Below, piece by piece: positions 34,913-43,295 of a stretch of DNA of 64,000 nt (its first letter is position 1; every line of letters starts with the position of its first letter). The DNA is from an uncultured Paracoccaceae bacterium (GTDB lineage Bacteria; Pseudomonadota; Alphaproteobacteria; Rhodobacterales; Rhodobacteraceae). The notes below the pieces were generated by a model, which saw nothing but the letters and a program-made list of their open reading frames with translations, was not told the DNA's origin and ran no database searches. Made by a program: the position numbers and the translations under genes. The DNA lies in the NCBI GenBank assembly GCA_937872465.1, contig CALMSR010000051.1:62001-126000 (forward strand). The letters are read 5' to 3'.

Positions 34913-36344
34913 TTTTCCGCGTCTGCGCCGCAGCCCCGGGCCGCGCCCCGGCACCGGCATCGTGCATCTCGGCCTCGGGGCCTTCTTCCGGGCCCATGGC
35001 GCCATCTACATCGCCGAGGCCATGGCGGCCTCGGGCGGCGACTGGGGCATTCTCGGCGTCAGCCTGCGGCATCCGGACCAGCGCGACCGCCTCGAGCCGC
35101 AGGATTATGCCTATTTCGCCGTCGAGCTCGGCCCGGAGGGCGCGACGCCACGGCCCATCGAGGTGATCGAGGACATGCGCGTGGCGCCGGAGGACCCCGC
35201 CGGGGTTCTGGCCGCCATGGCCGATCCGGGCGTGCGCATCGTCAGCCTGACCGTGACTGAGAAGGGCTATTGCCACGCGCCCGCCACCGGGCGGCTTGAC
35301 CGCGGCCATCCCGACGTGCTGCACGACCTGGGCGAGCCCCTGCCCCGCTCCGCCCCCGGCTTCCTCGTGCGCGCGCTCGAACGCCGCCGCGCCGCGGGCC
35401 TGCCCCCCTTCACCGTGCTCTGCTGCGACAACCTGCCCGACAACGGCCATCTCCTGCGCGGCCTCGTGCTCGAGATGGCGGGCGAGATCGACGCGGGCCT
35501 TGCGGACTGGATCGAGGCCGAGGGAGCCTTTCCCTGCACCATGGTCGACCGCATCGTGCCCGCCACGCGCCCCGAGAACATCGACTGGGTCGCGGAGCTC
35601 ACCGGCTGCCACGACGCGGCGCCGGTCCTGCACGAGCCGTTCCGGCAATGGGTCATCGAGGACCGCTTCGTCGGCGCCGCCCGTCCCGACCTCGCCGCCG
35701 TGGGCGTGCAACTCGTGCGCGAGGTCCGGCCCTTCGAGCTGATGAAGCTGCGCATGCTGAACGGCGCGCATTCCGCGCTCGCCTATCTGGGCTATCTCGC
35801 CGGATACGAGACGGTGGCCGAGGCCGCCGGCGACCCGGCCTTCGCCGCCTTTCTGCGGGGCATGTGGCAGGAGGAGGTCATCCCCACCCTCGCGCCGCCC
35901 GAAGGCGAGGATCTCGCGGCCTATGCCGAAACCTTGCTCACGCGCTTCACCAATCCCGCGATCCGCCACCGGAACTGGCAAATCGCCATGGACGGCAGCC
36001 AGAAGCTGCCCCAGCGCCTGCTCGGCACCATCGCCGACAATCTCGCCGCCGGCCGGCCCTCGCGCCGCCTCGCCCTGGCGGTCGCGGCCTGGATGCGCTA
36101 CGTCGGCGGCACCGACGAGGCGGGCCAGGCGATCGACGTGCGCGATCCGCTGGCCGAGCGCCTGCGCGCGCTCTCGGACGGCGCCGCGGACCCGGCCACA
36201 AGGGTCTCCGCCCTGCTCGCTATGCGGGAGATCTTCTCGCAGGCCCTTGCCAGCGAACCCGGCTTACGTGACGCTGTCACCGCGGCCTACCGCGCGCTCG
36301 CGGAACGCGGCGCCCGGGCAGCCGTGGCGGAGATCGGCACATGA
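34902..36344 (+). CDS. uxuB: mannitol dehydrogenase-family fructuronate reductase
   Basis: This is a 480-residue NAD-dependent long-chain dehydrogenase that reduces D-fructuronate to D-mannonate. The N-terminal Rossmann part has IVHLGLGAFFRAHGA, and TVTEKGYC with FTVLCCDNLPDNG form the family core. The C-terminal catalytic segment is LRMLNGAHSALAYLG, with its K in FELMKLR. Translation appears to start at TTG (34902), because GGAGG lies 5 nt before it and no ATG or GTG occurs before the conserved core. It overlaps kduD by 11 bp, and its stop overlaps the uxuA stub as ATGA. Confidence 0.88.
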   Translation: MPADFPRLRRSPGPRPGTGIVHLGLGAFFRAHGAIYIAEAMAASGGDWGILGVSLRHPDQRDRLEPQDYAYFAVELGPEGATPRPIEVIEDMRVAPEDPAGVLAAMADPGVRIVSLTVTEKGYCHAPATGRLDRGHPDVLHDLGEPLPRSAPGFLVRALERRRAAGLPPFTVLCCDNLPDNGHLLRGLVLEMAGEIDAGLADWIEAEGAFPCTMVDRIVPATRPENIDWVAELTGCHDAAPVLHEPFRQWVIEDRFVGAARPDLAAVGVQLVREVRPFELMKLRMLNGAHSALAYLGYLAGYETVAEAAGDPAFAAFLRGMWQEEVIPTLAPPEGEDLAAYAETLLTRFTNPAIRHRNWQIAMDGSQKLPQRLLGTIADNLAAGRPSRRLALAVAAWMRYVGGTDEAGQAIDVRDPLAERLRALSDGAADPATRVSALLAMREIFSQALASEPGLRDAVTAAYRALAERGARAAVAEIGT

Positions 36345-36496
36345 AGGACGGCTGGCGCTGGTTCGGACCGTGCGACCGGATCGGCCTCGACGTGATCGCC
36401 CACCCCGGCTGCCCGCCGGAGGGACGCCAGCGCGGGCGCGTCGAACCCTGTGGCGTCCCCGCAGCCCACAACCATGCCAAGGTGCATCATGCCTGA
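36341..36496 (+). pseudogene. uxuA: N-terminal stub of uxuA (mannonate dehydratase)
   Basis: The first 20 codons after the uxuB stop read MKDGWRWFGPCDRIGLDVIA, which closely follows the start of UxuA (WRWFGP-x-D-x-x-x-L-x-x-I). The frame then changes character and ends at codon 52, before any catalytic part of a roughly 400-residue enzyme. The ATGA overlap with uxuB is what an intact uxuB-uxuA operon would show. The gene therefore seems to have lost nearly all its body by deletion, joining the stub to the uxaA leader. Confidence 0.7.
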
Positions 36497-37991
36497 GCCA
36501 TCGAACCTGCTCGTCCTCAATGCGGCCGACAATGTCGGCGTGCTGACCGCCCGCGTCGAGACCGGCGAGACCCGCCTTTCCGCCGGACACAAGATCGCCC
36601 GGAGCCCGATCGCCAGGGGAGCGGAGATCGTGAAGTTCGGTCAGGTGATCGGCTATGCCACCGCGGACATCCCCGCCGGCGCCCATGTGCATGTGCACAA
36701 TTGCGCCTTCGGCGCCCATGACCAGAACTATCATATCGGCGTGGACCTCGCCGCCGCCCGCGCCGCGATCCCGCGCGTGGAGACCGGCAGCTTCGACGGC
36801 TATCGCCGGCCCGGCGGCCAGGTCGGCACCCGCAACATGATCGCGGTCTGCGCCACGGTGAACTGCTCGGCCACGGTGATCCGCCGCGCCGCCGAGGAGG
36901 TGACGCGCTCGGGGCTGCTCGAGGATTACCCCAATGTCGATGGCGTGGTGGCCTTCGCCCATGGCACCGGCTGCGGCATGGCCCCCGACGGGCCGGGCTT
37001 CGCCAATCTCCAGCGCGTGCTCTGGGGGCATGCCACCCACCCCAACACCGGCGCGGCGGTCTTCGTCGGGCTCGGCTGCGAGGTGATGCAGATGGCGCGG
37101 ATGAAGGCGCAATTCGGCTCCGACGGCGCCGAGCGGTTCCACGGCCTGACCATCCAGGACACCGGCGGCACCACCAAGACCATCGCCCGCATCGTCGATC
37201 AGGTCCGCGAATTGCTGCCTGCGGTCAACGACATCGAGCGCGAACCGGTTCCGGCGTCGGAACTGATGCTGGCGCTGCAATGCGGCGGCTCGGACGGGTT
37301 TTCCGGCATCACCGCCAATCCCGCGCTCGGCGCGGCCTCCGACCTGCTGGTGGGCATGGGCGGCACGGTGGTGCTGGCCGAGACCTCCGAGATCTACGGC
37401 GCCGAACAGCTGCTCCTGCGCCGCGCCGCCAGCCCGGAGGTGGCCGAGAAGCTGATCGAGCGCATCCGCTGGTGGGAGCATTACTGCGAGATCAACGGCG
37501 GCTCGATGGACAACAACCCCTCGCCCGGCAACAAGGCCGGCGGGCTGACCACGATCCTCGAGAAATCGCTGGGCGCGGCGGCCAAGGGTGGCACCACGCC
37601 GCTCACGGATGTGGTGCAATATGCCGAGAAGGTCCGCACCAAGGGCTTCGTCTTCATGGATTCGCCCGGCTACGACCCGGCGAGCGTGACGGGGCAGATC
37701 GCCACCGGCTGCCAGGTGGTCACCTTCACCACCGGTCGCGGCTCGGCCTTCGGCTCCAAGCCCGCGCCGACGATCAAGCTCGCCACCAACGACCGGCTCT
37801 ATGCCGCGATGCCCGACGACATGGACATCAACTGCGGCGACATCGTGAGCAAAGGCGTCTCGATCGAGGACAAGGGCCGCGAGATCCTCGACAAGGTGCT
37901 GCGCGTGGCCTCCGGCGAGAAATCGAAGAGCGAGGCGCTCGGCCTCGGGGACAACGAATTCGTCCCCTGGCAGATCGGCGCGGTGATGTAG
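36489..37991 (+). CDS. uxaA: altronate dehydratase (UxaA/GarD family)
   Basis: This is a 500-residue iron-dependent dehydratase converting D-altronate to 2-keto-3-deoxygluconate. An N-terminal SAF domain (about 1-90, with AHVHVHNCAFG) is joined to the C-terminal catalytic domain. Conserved blocks are RPGGQVGTRNMIAV, FAHGTGCGM, LQCGGSDGFSGITANPA, and GGSMDNNPSPGNKAGGLTTILEKSLGA. The full-length fused form matches the family. The start overlaps the last codons of the uxuA stub. It closes the cluster and is followed by a hairpin. Confidence 0.9.
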   Translation: MPEPSNLLVLNAADNVGVLTARVETGETRLSAGHKIARSPIARGAEIVKFGQVIGYATADIPAGAHVHVHNCAFGAHDQNYHIGVDLAAARAAIPRVETGSFDGYRRPGGQVGTRNMIAVCATVNCSATVIRRAAEEVTRSGLLEDYPNVDGVVAFAHGTGCGMAPDGPGFANLQRVLWGHATHPNTGAAVFVGLGCEVMQMARMKAQFGSDGAERFHGLTIQDTGGTTKTIARIVDQVRELLPAVNDIEREPVPASELMLALQCGGSDGFSGITANPALGAASDLLVGMGGTVVLAETSEIYGAEQLLLRRAASPEVAEKLIERIRWWEHYCEINGGSMDNNPSPGNKAGGLTTILEKSLGAAAKGGTTPLTDVVQYAEKVRTKGFVFMDSPGYDPASVTGQIATGCQVVTFTTGRGSAFGSKPAPTIKLATNDRLYAAMPDDMDINCGDIVSKGVSIEDKGREILDKVLRVASGEKSKSEALGLGDNEFVPWQIGAVM

Positions 37992-38018
37992 CGCCGGCAG
38001 CCGGTCGAACCGCGAGGG

Positions 38019-38033
38019 GTCCCACAGTGGGAC
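38019..38033 (+). terminator. terminator after uxaA
   Basis: GTCCCA-cag-TGGGAC is a 6-bp hairpin followed by an AT-rich stretch (CCTTATCATATTGTTATT), which is unusual for this window. It resembles an intrinsic terminator for the hexuronate operon. Confidence 0.5.
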
Positions 38034-38112
38034 GTGCCTTATCATATTGTTATTGCAAGAGTTCTCAAAACACTGGCCGGTCGTCGTCCGATCCGTTCAA
38101 CCGGAGATCGTA

Positions 38113-38682
38113 TCACGCTCCGGCCGCGGCGCCGACCGGGAAGAGCCTGATGTCGAGCCAGCGCCCCGCGAGGTCGAGCGCGGCGCTTTCCGCGGCGTCG
38201 AGCAGCAATGCGTCGCGGCGTTCCAGCGCGAAGCGCGTCGCACCGACGCGCCCCGAAAGCGGGCCCTCCGCGGCGAGGACGAGGTGATGGCCGCCCGGGG
38301 CGATCGCGTCATGGGCTTCCGCCCAGCGCACGTCCGAGCGCCAGCGGTCGCGGCGCGTCATGACGTTGAGATCGACGATTGGTCCGTCCAGGAGCGTCGC
38401 CGTGCAGGGGATGTCGCCGGAAAAGGCGACGGGCGCCGCATCGACCGTGACCGGGGCCGCCCCGTCGAGCGCGAGCAGGATGCCCCTGCCCTCGATCACC
38501 GTCAGGACCCGGTCGATGCCTTCGAAGCGCGAGAACGGTCCCGGAGCGGTCACCGGTGCCATGGAAACACGCCAGTCGAACTCGGTTCCCGTTTCCGCCG
38601 GATACACGAGGATCTCCAGCGTCTCGCCGCCGCCGTTCCGCCAGGGCACGCGCCGGTACTGGCTCGCTCGAAGTATCTGCAT
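38113..38682 (-). CDS. HutD/Ves-family cupin protein
   Basis: This is a 189-residue protein of the HutD/Ves family. It opens with RVPWRNGGGETLEI (about 11-24), the family signature, and continues with FDWRVSMAPVTAPGPFSRFEGIDR and a bicupin body. HutD is often linked to histidine utilisation, possibly as a negative modulator, but no hut genes are in this window. It is single-gene, convergent with the hexuronate operon. An upstream extension without coding character was excluded; the ATG is at 38682. Confidence 0.85.
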   Translation of the reverse strand: MQILRASQYRRVPWRNGGGETLEILVYPAETGTEFDWRVSMAPVTAPGPFSRFEGIDRVLTVIEGRGILLALDGAAPVTVDAAPVAFSGDIPCTATLLDGPIVDLNVMTRRDRWRSDVRWAEAHDAIAPGGHHLVLAAEGPLSGRVGATRFALERRDALLLDAAESAALDLAGRWLDIRLFPVGAAAGA

Positions 38683-38865
38683 GGTCCCTGCCCCCAACTG
38701 GTCCGACGGACATAGCCGATCACCCGGCCCCGAAATCAAGTCGAAACTGCCGCGGGCGACCTCCGGGCGCCGACCGTCGGAGGCCATGCCGTCGGCACTC
38801 GCTATGCGCGCGCTTTCGCTTCGGCTAGAGTGCCCGGAAACGGCAGGCGGAGGCAGCGAGGCAGC

Positions 38866-40101
38866 ATGCGGGCGACACGACGGACCATCGTTCTCGGGAT
38901 AGGCGCCGCGGCGCTTTCGGCCTGCGCCGGCCCCGCCCCAAAGCGGCAGGCGCCGGTGGAGGAGGTCATGCGGCCGGTCCCGAACGCCGGCTACGACGCC
39001 TGGGTCGCGGGCTTCCGGCCGCGCGCCACGGCGCAGGGCATCGCGCCCGCGACCTTCGACGCAGCCTTCGCCGGGGCGGGCTTCCTTCCCGGGGTGATCG
39101 AACGCGACCGCAACCAGACCGAATTCACCCGCAGCCTCGAGGATTACCTCGCCATCGCGGCGTCCGAGGAGCGGGTCGCGAACGGCCGCGCCGCGCTGCG
39201 GCAATACGGGCCGACGCTCGCCGCGATCGAGGCGCGCTACGGTGTCGAGCCGCAGGTCGTCGCCGCCGTCTGGGGCATGGAGAGCAGCTATGGCACGAGG
39301 CGCGGCAACGTCCCGGTGGTCTCCTCGCTCTCGACCCTCGCCTACGAGGGCCGCCGCGGCGCGTTCTTCGAGCAGCAGCTCGTCGCGGCGCTGCGCATCC
39401 TGCAGAACGGCGACGTGACGCCGGGGGCCATGACCGGGAGCTGGGCCGGCGCCATGGGCCACACCCAGTTCATCCCGACCTCCTATCTCGCCTATGCGGT
39501 CGATTTCACCGGCGACGGGCGGCGGGACATCTGGTCGGACGATCCCAGCGACGCGCTCGCCTCCACGGCGGCCTATCTGTCGCGCTCGGGCTGGCGGCAT
39601 GGCCAGCCCTGGGGCGTCGAGGTCCGACTGCCGGCCGGCTTCAACACCGGCCAGACCGGACGCGGCACGCGACGAAGCCCGTCGGACTGGGCGGCGATGG
39701 GCGTGCGCGCCATGGACGGCCGCCCCGTCCCGGACCACGGGCCCGCCTCGGTCATCATTCCCATGGGGCCGAGCGGCCCCGCCTTCATGATCTTCGGCAA
39801 TTTCACCGCGATCACGCGCTACAACAACGCCGAGAACTACGTGATCGGCATCGGGCACCTCTCGGACCGGCTCGCCGGGGGCCCGCCGATCCGCGCCAGC
39901 TTCCCGCCGGATGCGCAGGGCATGACCATCGCCGACCGACAGGAGCTGCAGCGTCGGCTGACCGCCGCGGGCTTCGACACCCAGGGCAGCGACGGCGTCA
40001 TCGGTCCGAACACCCGCGCCGCGATCAGCGGCTACCAGAGTCGTGCCGGGCTGGCCGTGACCGGCGAGCCGTCGCTCGAGCTCCTGGCGCAGCTACGCTG
40101 A
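38866..40101 (+). CDS. MltB-family lytic murein transglycosylase lipoprotein with peptidoglycan-binding domain
   Basis: This is a 411-residue peptidoglycan-cleaving enzyme. A lipoprotein signal ends at the lipobox LSAC (Cys20). The SLT_2 (MltB) catalytic domain runs from about 40 to 335, with the catalytic Glu in WGMESSYG and the GSWAGAMGHTQFIPTSY block. A C-terminal peptidoglycan-binding domain (about 348-411) has LQRRLTAAGFDTQGSDGVIGPNTRAAI. It should be anchored to a membrane facing the periplasm. GGAGG lies upstream of the ATG. It is a single gene. Confidence 0.92.
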   Translation: MRATRRTIVLGIGAAALSACAGPAPKRQAPVEEVMRPVPNAGYDAWVAGFRPRATAQGIAPATFDAAFAGAGFLPGVIERDRNQTEFTRSLEDYLAIAASEERVANGRAALRQYGPTLAAIEARYGVEPQVVAAVWGMESSYGTRRGNVPVVSSLSTLAYEGRRGAFFEQQLVAALRILQNGDVTPGAMTGSWAGAMGHTQFIPTSYLAYAVDFTGDGRRDIWSDDPSDALASTAAYLSRSGWRHGQPWGVEVRLPAGFNTGQTGRGTRRSPSDWAAMGVRAMDGRPVPDHGPASVIIPMGPSGPAFMIFGNFTAITRYNNAENYVIGIGHLSDRLAGGPPIRASFPPDAQGMTIADRQELQRRLTAAGFDTQGSDGVIGPNTRAAISGYQSRAGLAVTGEPSLELLAQLR

Positions 40102-40132
40102 TCCGATTGCGCGCGGCACCCCGCCCGCCCAT

Positions 40133-40154
40133 GGCCCCGGGTTTTGCCGGGGCC
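40133..40154. terminator. bidirectional hairpin between mltB-like and sugar-binding protein genes
   Basis: GGCCCCGG and CCGGGGCC form a perfect 8-bp stem around GTTTTG in the 105-bp convergent gap. Confidence 0.55.
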
Positions 40155-40206
40155 GGGAGCGGAAGATCCGTGAGGCGCAGCGATGCGCCCCACGGAGCCG
40201 CGGGCC

Positions 40207-41199
40207 CTATTGGGCGAGGCAGCTGTCGACGTTGTCGCCCGTGCATTCGTCGAGGCCGGTGTAGATGATCGGATCGAGCGTCTTGCCCTCGATCAGTTCC
40301 ATCATCACCGTGGGCGCGCGGTAGCCCATCTCGAAGGGTCGCTGGCCGACCTGGGCATGGCTGAGCCCGGCGCGCAGCGCATCCATCTGCGGCGGAAGCG
40401 TGTCGCCGGCGATGATGATGAGTTCCTTGGAATCCAGCTTGTCCTTCACCTGCTCGGTGACCTGGGCATAGGCCTGCGGCCCGAACTGCGCCCAGCCGCC
40501 GACGAGGATGAAGGCGTCCAGGTCCGGATTGGCGGTGAAGACATCCTGCATCTGCTGGTTGGCGAGATCGATCTGGTCATTGGTGAAGACCGGGCAGCCG
40601 TCGGCTTCCGTCCAGCCGTTCTGCCCCGTCAGCCTGTCGACCTGCTCGCCCGCGATGGTATCGCGGAAACCCGCCGCGCGGGCGTTGATGTTGTCGGCCG
40701 CGACGTTTCCGAGCTGCAGGCAGACGGTGCCGCCGTCCGGCTTGAGCTCCATCGCATGCTTGGCCATCAGCACGCCCATCTCGTAATTGTCGGTGCCGAG
40801 ATAGGTGGCGCGAAGATCGCGGTCGGCCTCGACGAGGTCGGCGTCGATCGTCATGACCGGGATCGACGGCGCGACACGCCGGATGAGATTGCCCATTGCC
40901 GGCGCGTTCGAGGGCGAGATCGCGATCGCCTTCACATCGGGACGGTTGAGGAGATCCTCGACGATCTGCACTTCACCGGCTTCGTCGGCGCTGGAGGCCG
41001 GACCGGTATAGAGGCATTCGTATTCGGAATCGGCGTTCTCGCCCATCCACTTCTGGCAACCGAGGTTGATCTGTTCGAAGAACGGGTTGTCGAGCCCCTT
41101 GACCACGATGGCCAGCACGTCCTTGGCCTGCGCCGTGGTCGCGCCGGATACGAGTGCCGCCACTGCGGCCCCGGCTGCGAGCAGCATCTTCATCTTCAT
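40207..41199 (-). CDS. sugar ABC transporter substrate-binding protein (RbsB/FrcB type)
   Basis: This is a 330-residue periplasmic receptor of the ribose/fructose class. A signal peptide covers about 1-25 (TAQA-KD). The mature protein begins VLAIVVKGLDNPFFEQINLG, the family's first strand. IAISPSNAPAM, VMTIDADLVEADRDLRATYLGTDNYEMG and the late AGDTLPPQMDALRAG line the binding cleft. Cysteine pairs suggest disulfides. GGAGG precedes the ATG at 41199. It is divergent from the ATPase and permease genes of the same importer. Confidence 0.9.
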   Translation of the reverse strand: MKMKMLLAAGAAVAALVSGATTAQAKDVLAIVVKGLDNPFFEQINLGCQKWMGENADSEYECLYTGPASSADEAGEVQIVEDLLNRPDVKAIAISPSNAPAMGNLIRRVAPSIPVMTIDADLVEADRDLRATYLGTDNYEMGVLMAKHAMELKPDGGTVCLQLGNVAADNINARAAGFRDTIAGEQVDRLTGQNGWTEADGCPVFTNDQIDLANQQMQDVFTANPDLDAFILVGGWAQFGPQAYAQVTEQVKDKLDSKELIIIAGDTLPPQMDALRAGLSHAQVGQRPFEMGYRAPTVMMELIEGKTLDPIIYTGLDECTGDNVDSCLAQ

Positions 41200-41297
41200 G
41201 GGTTTCCTCCACTATCGGGTGATTCTTTCTTGCGCCATCGGGCGAGGACCCGGATCGGTCGGCATCACCCGTATTCCGTCGCCGTCGGGGTCCCTGT

Positions 41298-41332
41298 TGC
41301 TAATATTATCAGTCATGCTACACTCCTGCCAA
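41298..41332 (-). promoter_or_regulatory. promoter of the first sugar-binding protein with an overlapping near-palindrome
   Basis: On the minus strand TTGGCA (41332-41327) and GATAAT (41310-41305) are spaced 16 bp. The -10 box is inside TGATAATATTAGCA (41311-41298), a 14-bp palindrome with one mismatched pair. A related TGATATTAGCA occurs upstream of the second sugar-binding protein gene at 46593. Confidence 0.5.
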
Positions 41333-41452
41333 GCACTAGGTTCGGATAGCGGGTAATTAATTGCTCCATCGCCCATCGGTTCCGGGTAGGGACGCGGCGG
41401 CACGGGGACGGAGAACGGTTGGCGGGATACCCTCCTCGATGAGCGAACGTGA

Positions 41453-42196
41453 ATGACGGCCTTTCAGATCATCGGGCTGAGCAAGCGCTTCGGCGCGATC
41501 GAGGCCCTGACCGACGTCTCGATGACGATCGAGCCGGGGGAGGTCGTCGGGCTGATGGGCGACAACGGCGCCGGCAAGTCGACACTGGTCAAGATGCTCG
41601 CCGGTAACTTCCCGCCGACGGCGGGCAGGATTCTGATCGACGGATCGGAGATGCATTTCCACGGGCCGATCGACGCCCGCACCAAGGGCATCGAGATCGT
41701 CTACCAGGATCTCGCGCTCTGCGACAATCTGACCGCGGCGGCGAACGTCTTTCTCGGGCGTGAGAAGCGGCGCCGGATCCTCGGGCCGATCAGCATCCTC
41801 GACCACGGCGCCATGAACGCCCGCGCCGGCGAATTGTTCGCGGAGATCAAGTCCGAGACGCGGCCGCGCGATCTCGTCCGCAGCATGTCGGGCGGCCAGC
41901 GCCAGGCGGTGGCGATCACGCGCACGCGGCTGAGCGAGCCGCGGATCGTGCTGATGGACGAGCCGACCGCGGCGATCTCGGTGCGGCAGGTGGCCGAGGT
42001 GCTCACCCTGATCCGCCATCTGCGCGACCAGGGGATCGCCGTGGTGCTGATCAGCCACCGCATGCCGGACGTCTTCGCCGTATGCGACCGCATCGTCGTG
42101 CTGCGCCGCGGCCGCAAAGTTGCGGACAAGCCGATCGCGCAGACCTCGCCGGAGGAAGTGACCGGCCTGATCACCGGCGCGATCGAGACCGCCTGA
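41453..42196 (+). CDS. sugar ABC transporter ATP-binding protein (single domain)
   Basis: This is a 247-residue ATPase with one nucleotide-binding domain, the FrcA-type arrangement, unlike the tandem ATPases of most ribose-class importers. Walker A is GDNGAGKS (about 36-43), the signature is SMSGGQRQ (about 143) and Walker B is IVLMDEPTA, followed by the H-loop ISHRM. It has no good ribosome-binding site. A 5-codon frame (MSERE) starting at 41439 ends in an ATGA overlap with this start and may couple translation. The permease follows 37 bp downstream. Confidence 0.88.
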   Translation: MTAFQIIGLSKRFGAIEALTDVSMTIEPGEVVGLMGDNGAGKSTLVKMLAGNFPPTAGRILIDGSEMHFHGPIDARTKGIEIVYQDLALCDNLTAAANVFLGREKRRRILGPISILDHGAMNARAGELFAEIKSETRPRDLVRSMSGGQRQAVAITRTRLSEPRIVLMDEPTAAISVRQVAEVLTLIRHLRDQGIAVVLISHRMPDVFAVCDRIVVLRRGRKVADKPIAQTSPEEVTGLITGAIETA

Positions 42197-42233
42197 TGCA
42201 GCCGATCGGCCAGGAAATTCGCGAGAGAGCCCC

Positions 42234-43220
42234 ATGACAGCGAGTCTGGAAGACGCCATCGGCAAGCAGACCCATACCGGTCTTCTCGGACGACTCATGT
42301 CGCATCAGGTCTTCTGGGTCTTCCTCGCCGCGGTGCTCGGCAGCATCGCGCTGAGCCTGCTGACCGATACCTTCGCCACCGAGCGCAACCTCTTCAACGT
42401 GACGCGGAATTTCGCCTTCATCGGCATCATCGCCATCGGCATGACGGCAGTCATCATCACCGGCGGCATCGACCTCTCGGTGGGCTCGGTGGTGGTGCTC
42501 TCGGCGATGATCTGCGGCATGTCGATGGCGAGCGGGATGTCGATCTTCCTGGCGATCCCGCTCGCCCTGGGCGGGGCGCTGGTGGTGGGGCTCATCAACG
42601 GCCTGCTGATCGCGGTCATCGGCATTCCACCCTTCGTGGTCACCCTCGGCATGCTGTCGGTGGCGCGGTCCATCGCGATGGTGCTGAGCCAGAACAAGAT
42701 GGTCTTCGAGTTCGGCCCGGACCAGGCCAAGCTGCTCTGGCTCGGCGGCGGCTCCAGTTTCGGAATTCCCAATCCGCTTCTGGTGCTGATCCTGCTCGCC
42801 CTCCTGACCGGGTTCCTGTTTCACTGGAGCCAGTGGGGCCGGCATGTCTTCGCCATCGGCGGCAACGAGCATGCCGCGATCCTGACCGGCATTCCGGTCG
42901 CGCGCACGAAGATCACGGTCTACATGTTCGCCTCGCTGCTCGCCGGGATCACCGGGGTTCTGGAGGTCGGCTGGCTCGGCGGCGTCACCACCAACCTCGG
43001 TCAGGGCATGGAGCTCAACGTCATCGCCGCCGCGGTGATCGGCGGCGCCAATCTCGCCGGCGGCGTCGGCACCGCCTTCGGGGCGGTGGTCGGCGCCTTC
43101 CTGATCGAGGTCATCCGCAACAGCCTCATCCTCTTGGGGATCTCGACCTTCTGGCAGGGCGCCTTCATCGGGAGTTTCATCATCGTCGCCGTGACCTTCG
43201 ACCGGTTGCGCAAGACCTGA
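42234..43220 (+). CDS. sugar ABC transporter permease
   Basis: This is a 328-residue inner-membrane permease of the RbsC/FrcC type with about ten hydrophobic helices. Family landmarks are IITGGIDLSVGSVVVLSAMI, GLINGLLIAVIGIPPFVVTLGML, FAIGGNEHAAILTGIPV and VIGGANLAGGVGTAFGAVVGAFLI. GAGAG lies before the ATG. It forms the importer with the preceding ATPase and the divergent binding protein. Confidence 0.92.
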   Translation: MTASLEDAIGKQTHTGLLGRLMSHQVFWVFLAAVLGSIALSLLTDTFATERNLFNVTRNFAFIGIIAIGMTAVIITGGIDLSVGSVVVLSAMICGMSMASGMSIFLAIPLALGGALVVGLINGLLIAVIGIPPFVVTLGMLSVARSIAMVLSQNKMVFEFGPDQAKLLWLGGGSSFGIPNPLLVLILLALLTGFLFHWSQWGRHVFAIGGNEHAAILTGIPVARTKITVYMFASLLAGITGVLEVGWLGGVTTNLGQGMELNVIAAAVIGGANLAGGVGTAFGAVVGAFLIEVIRNSLILLGISTFWQGAFIGSFIIVAVTFDRLRKT

Positions 43221-43295
43221 GGGCGGCCGGGGGCAAGCCATGCGGATATCACGGCCATCCGGGCGCCGGCCTCGCCGGCAGCCGGCATGGGATGC

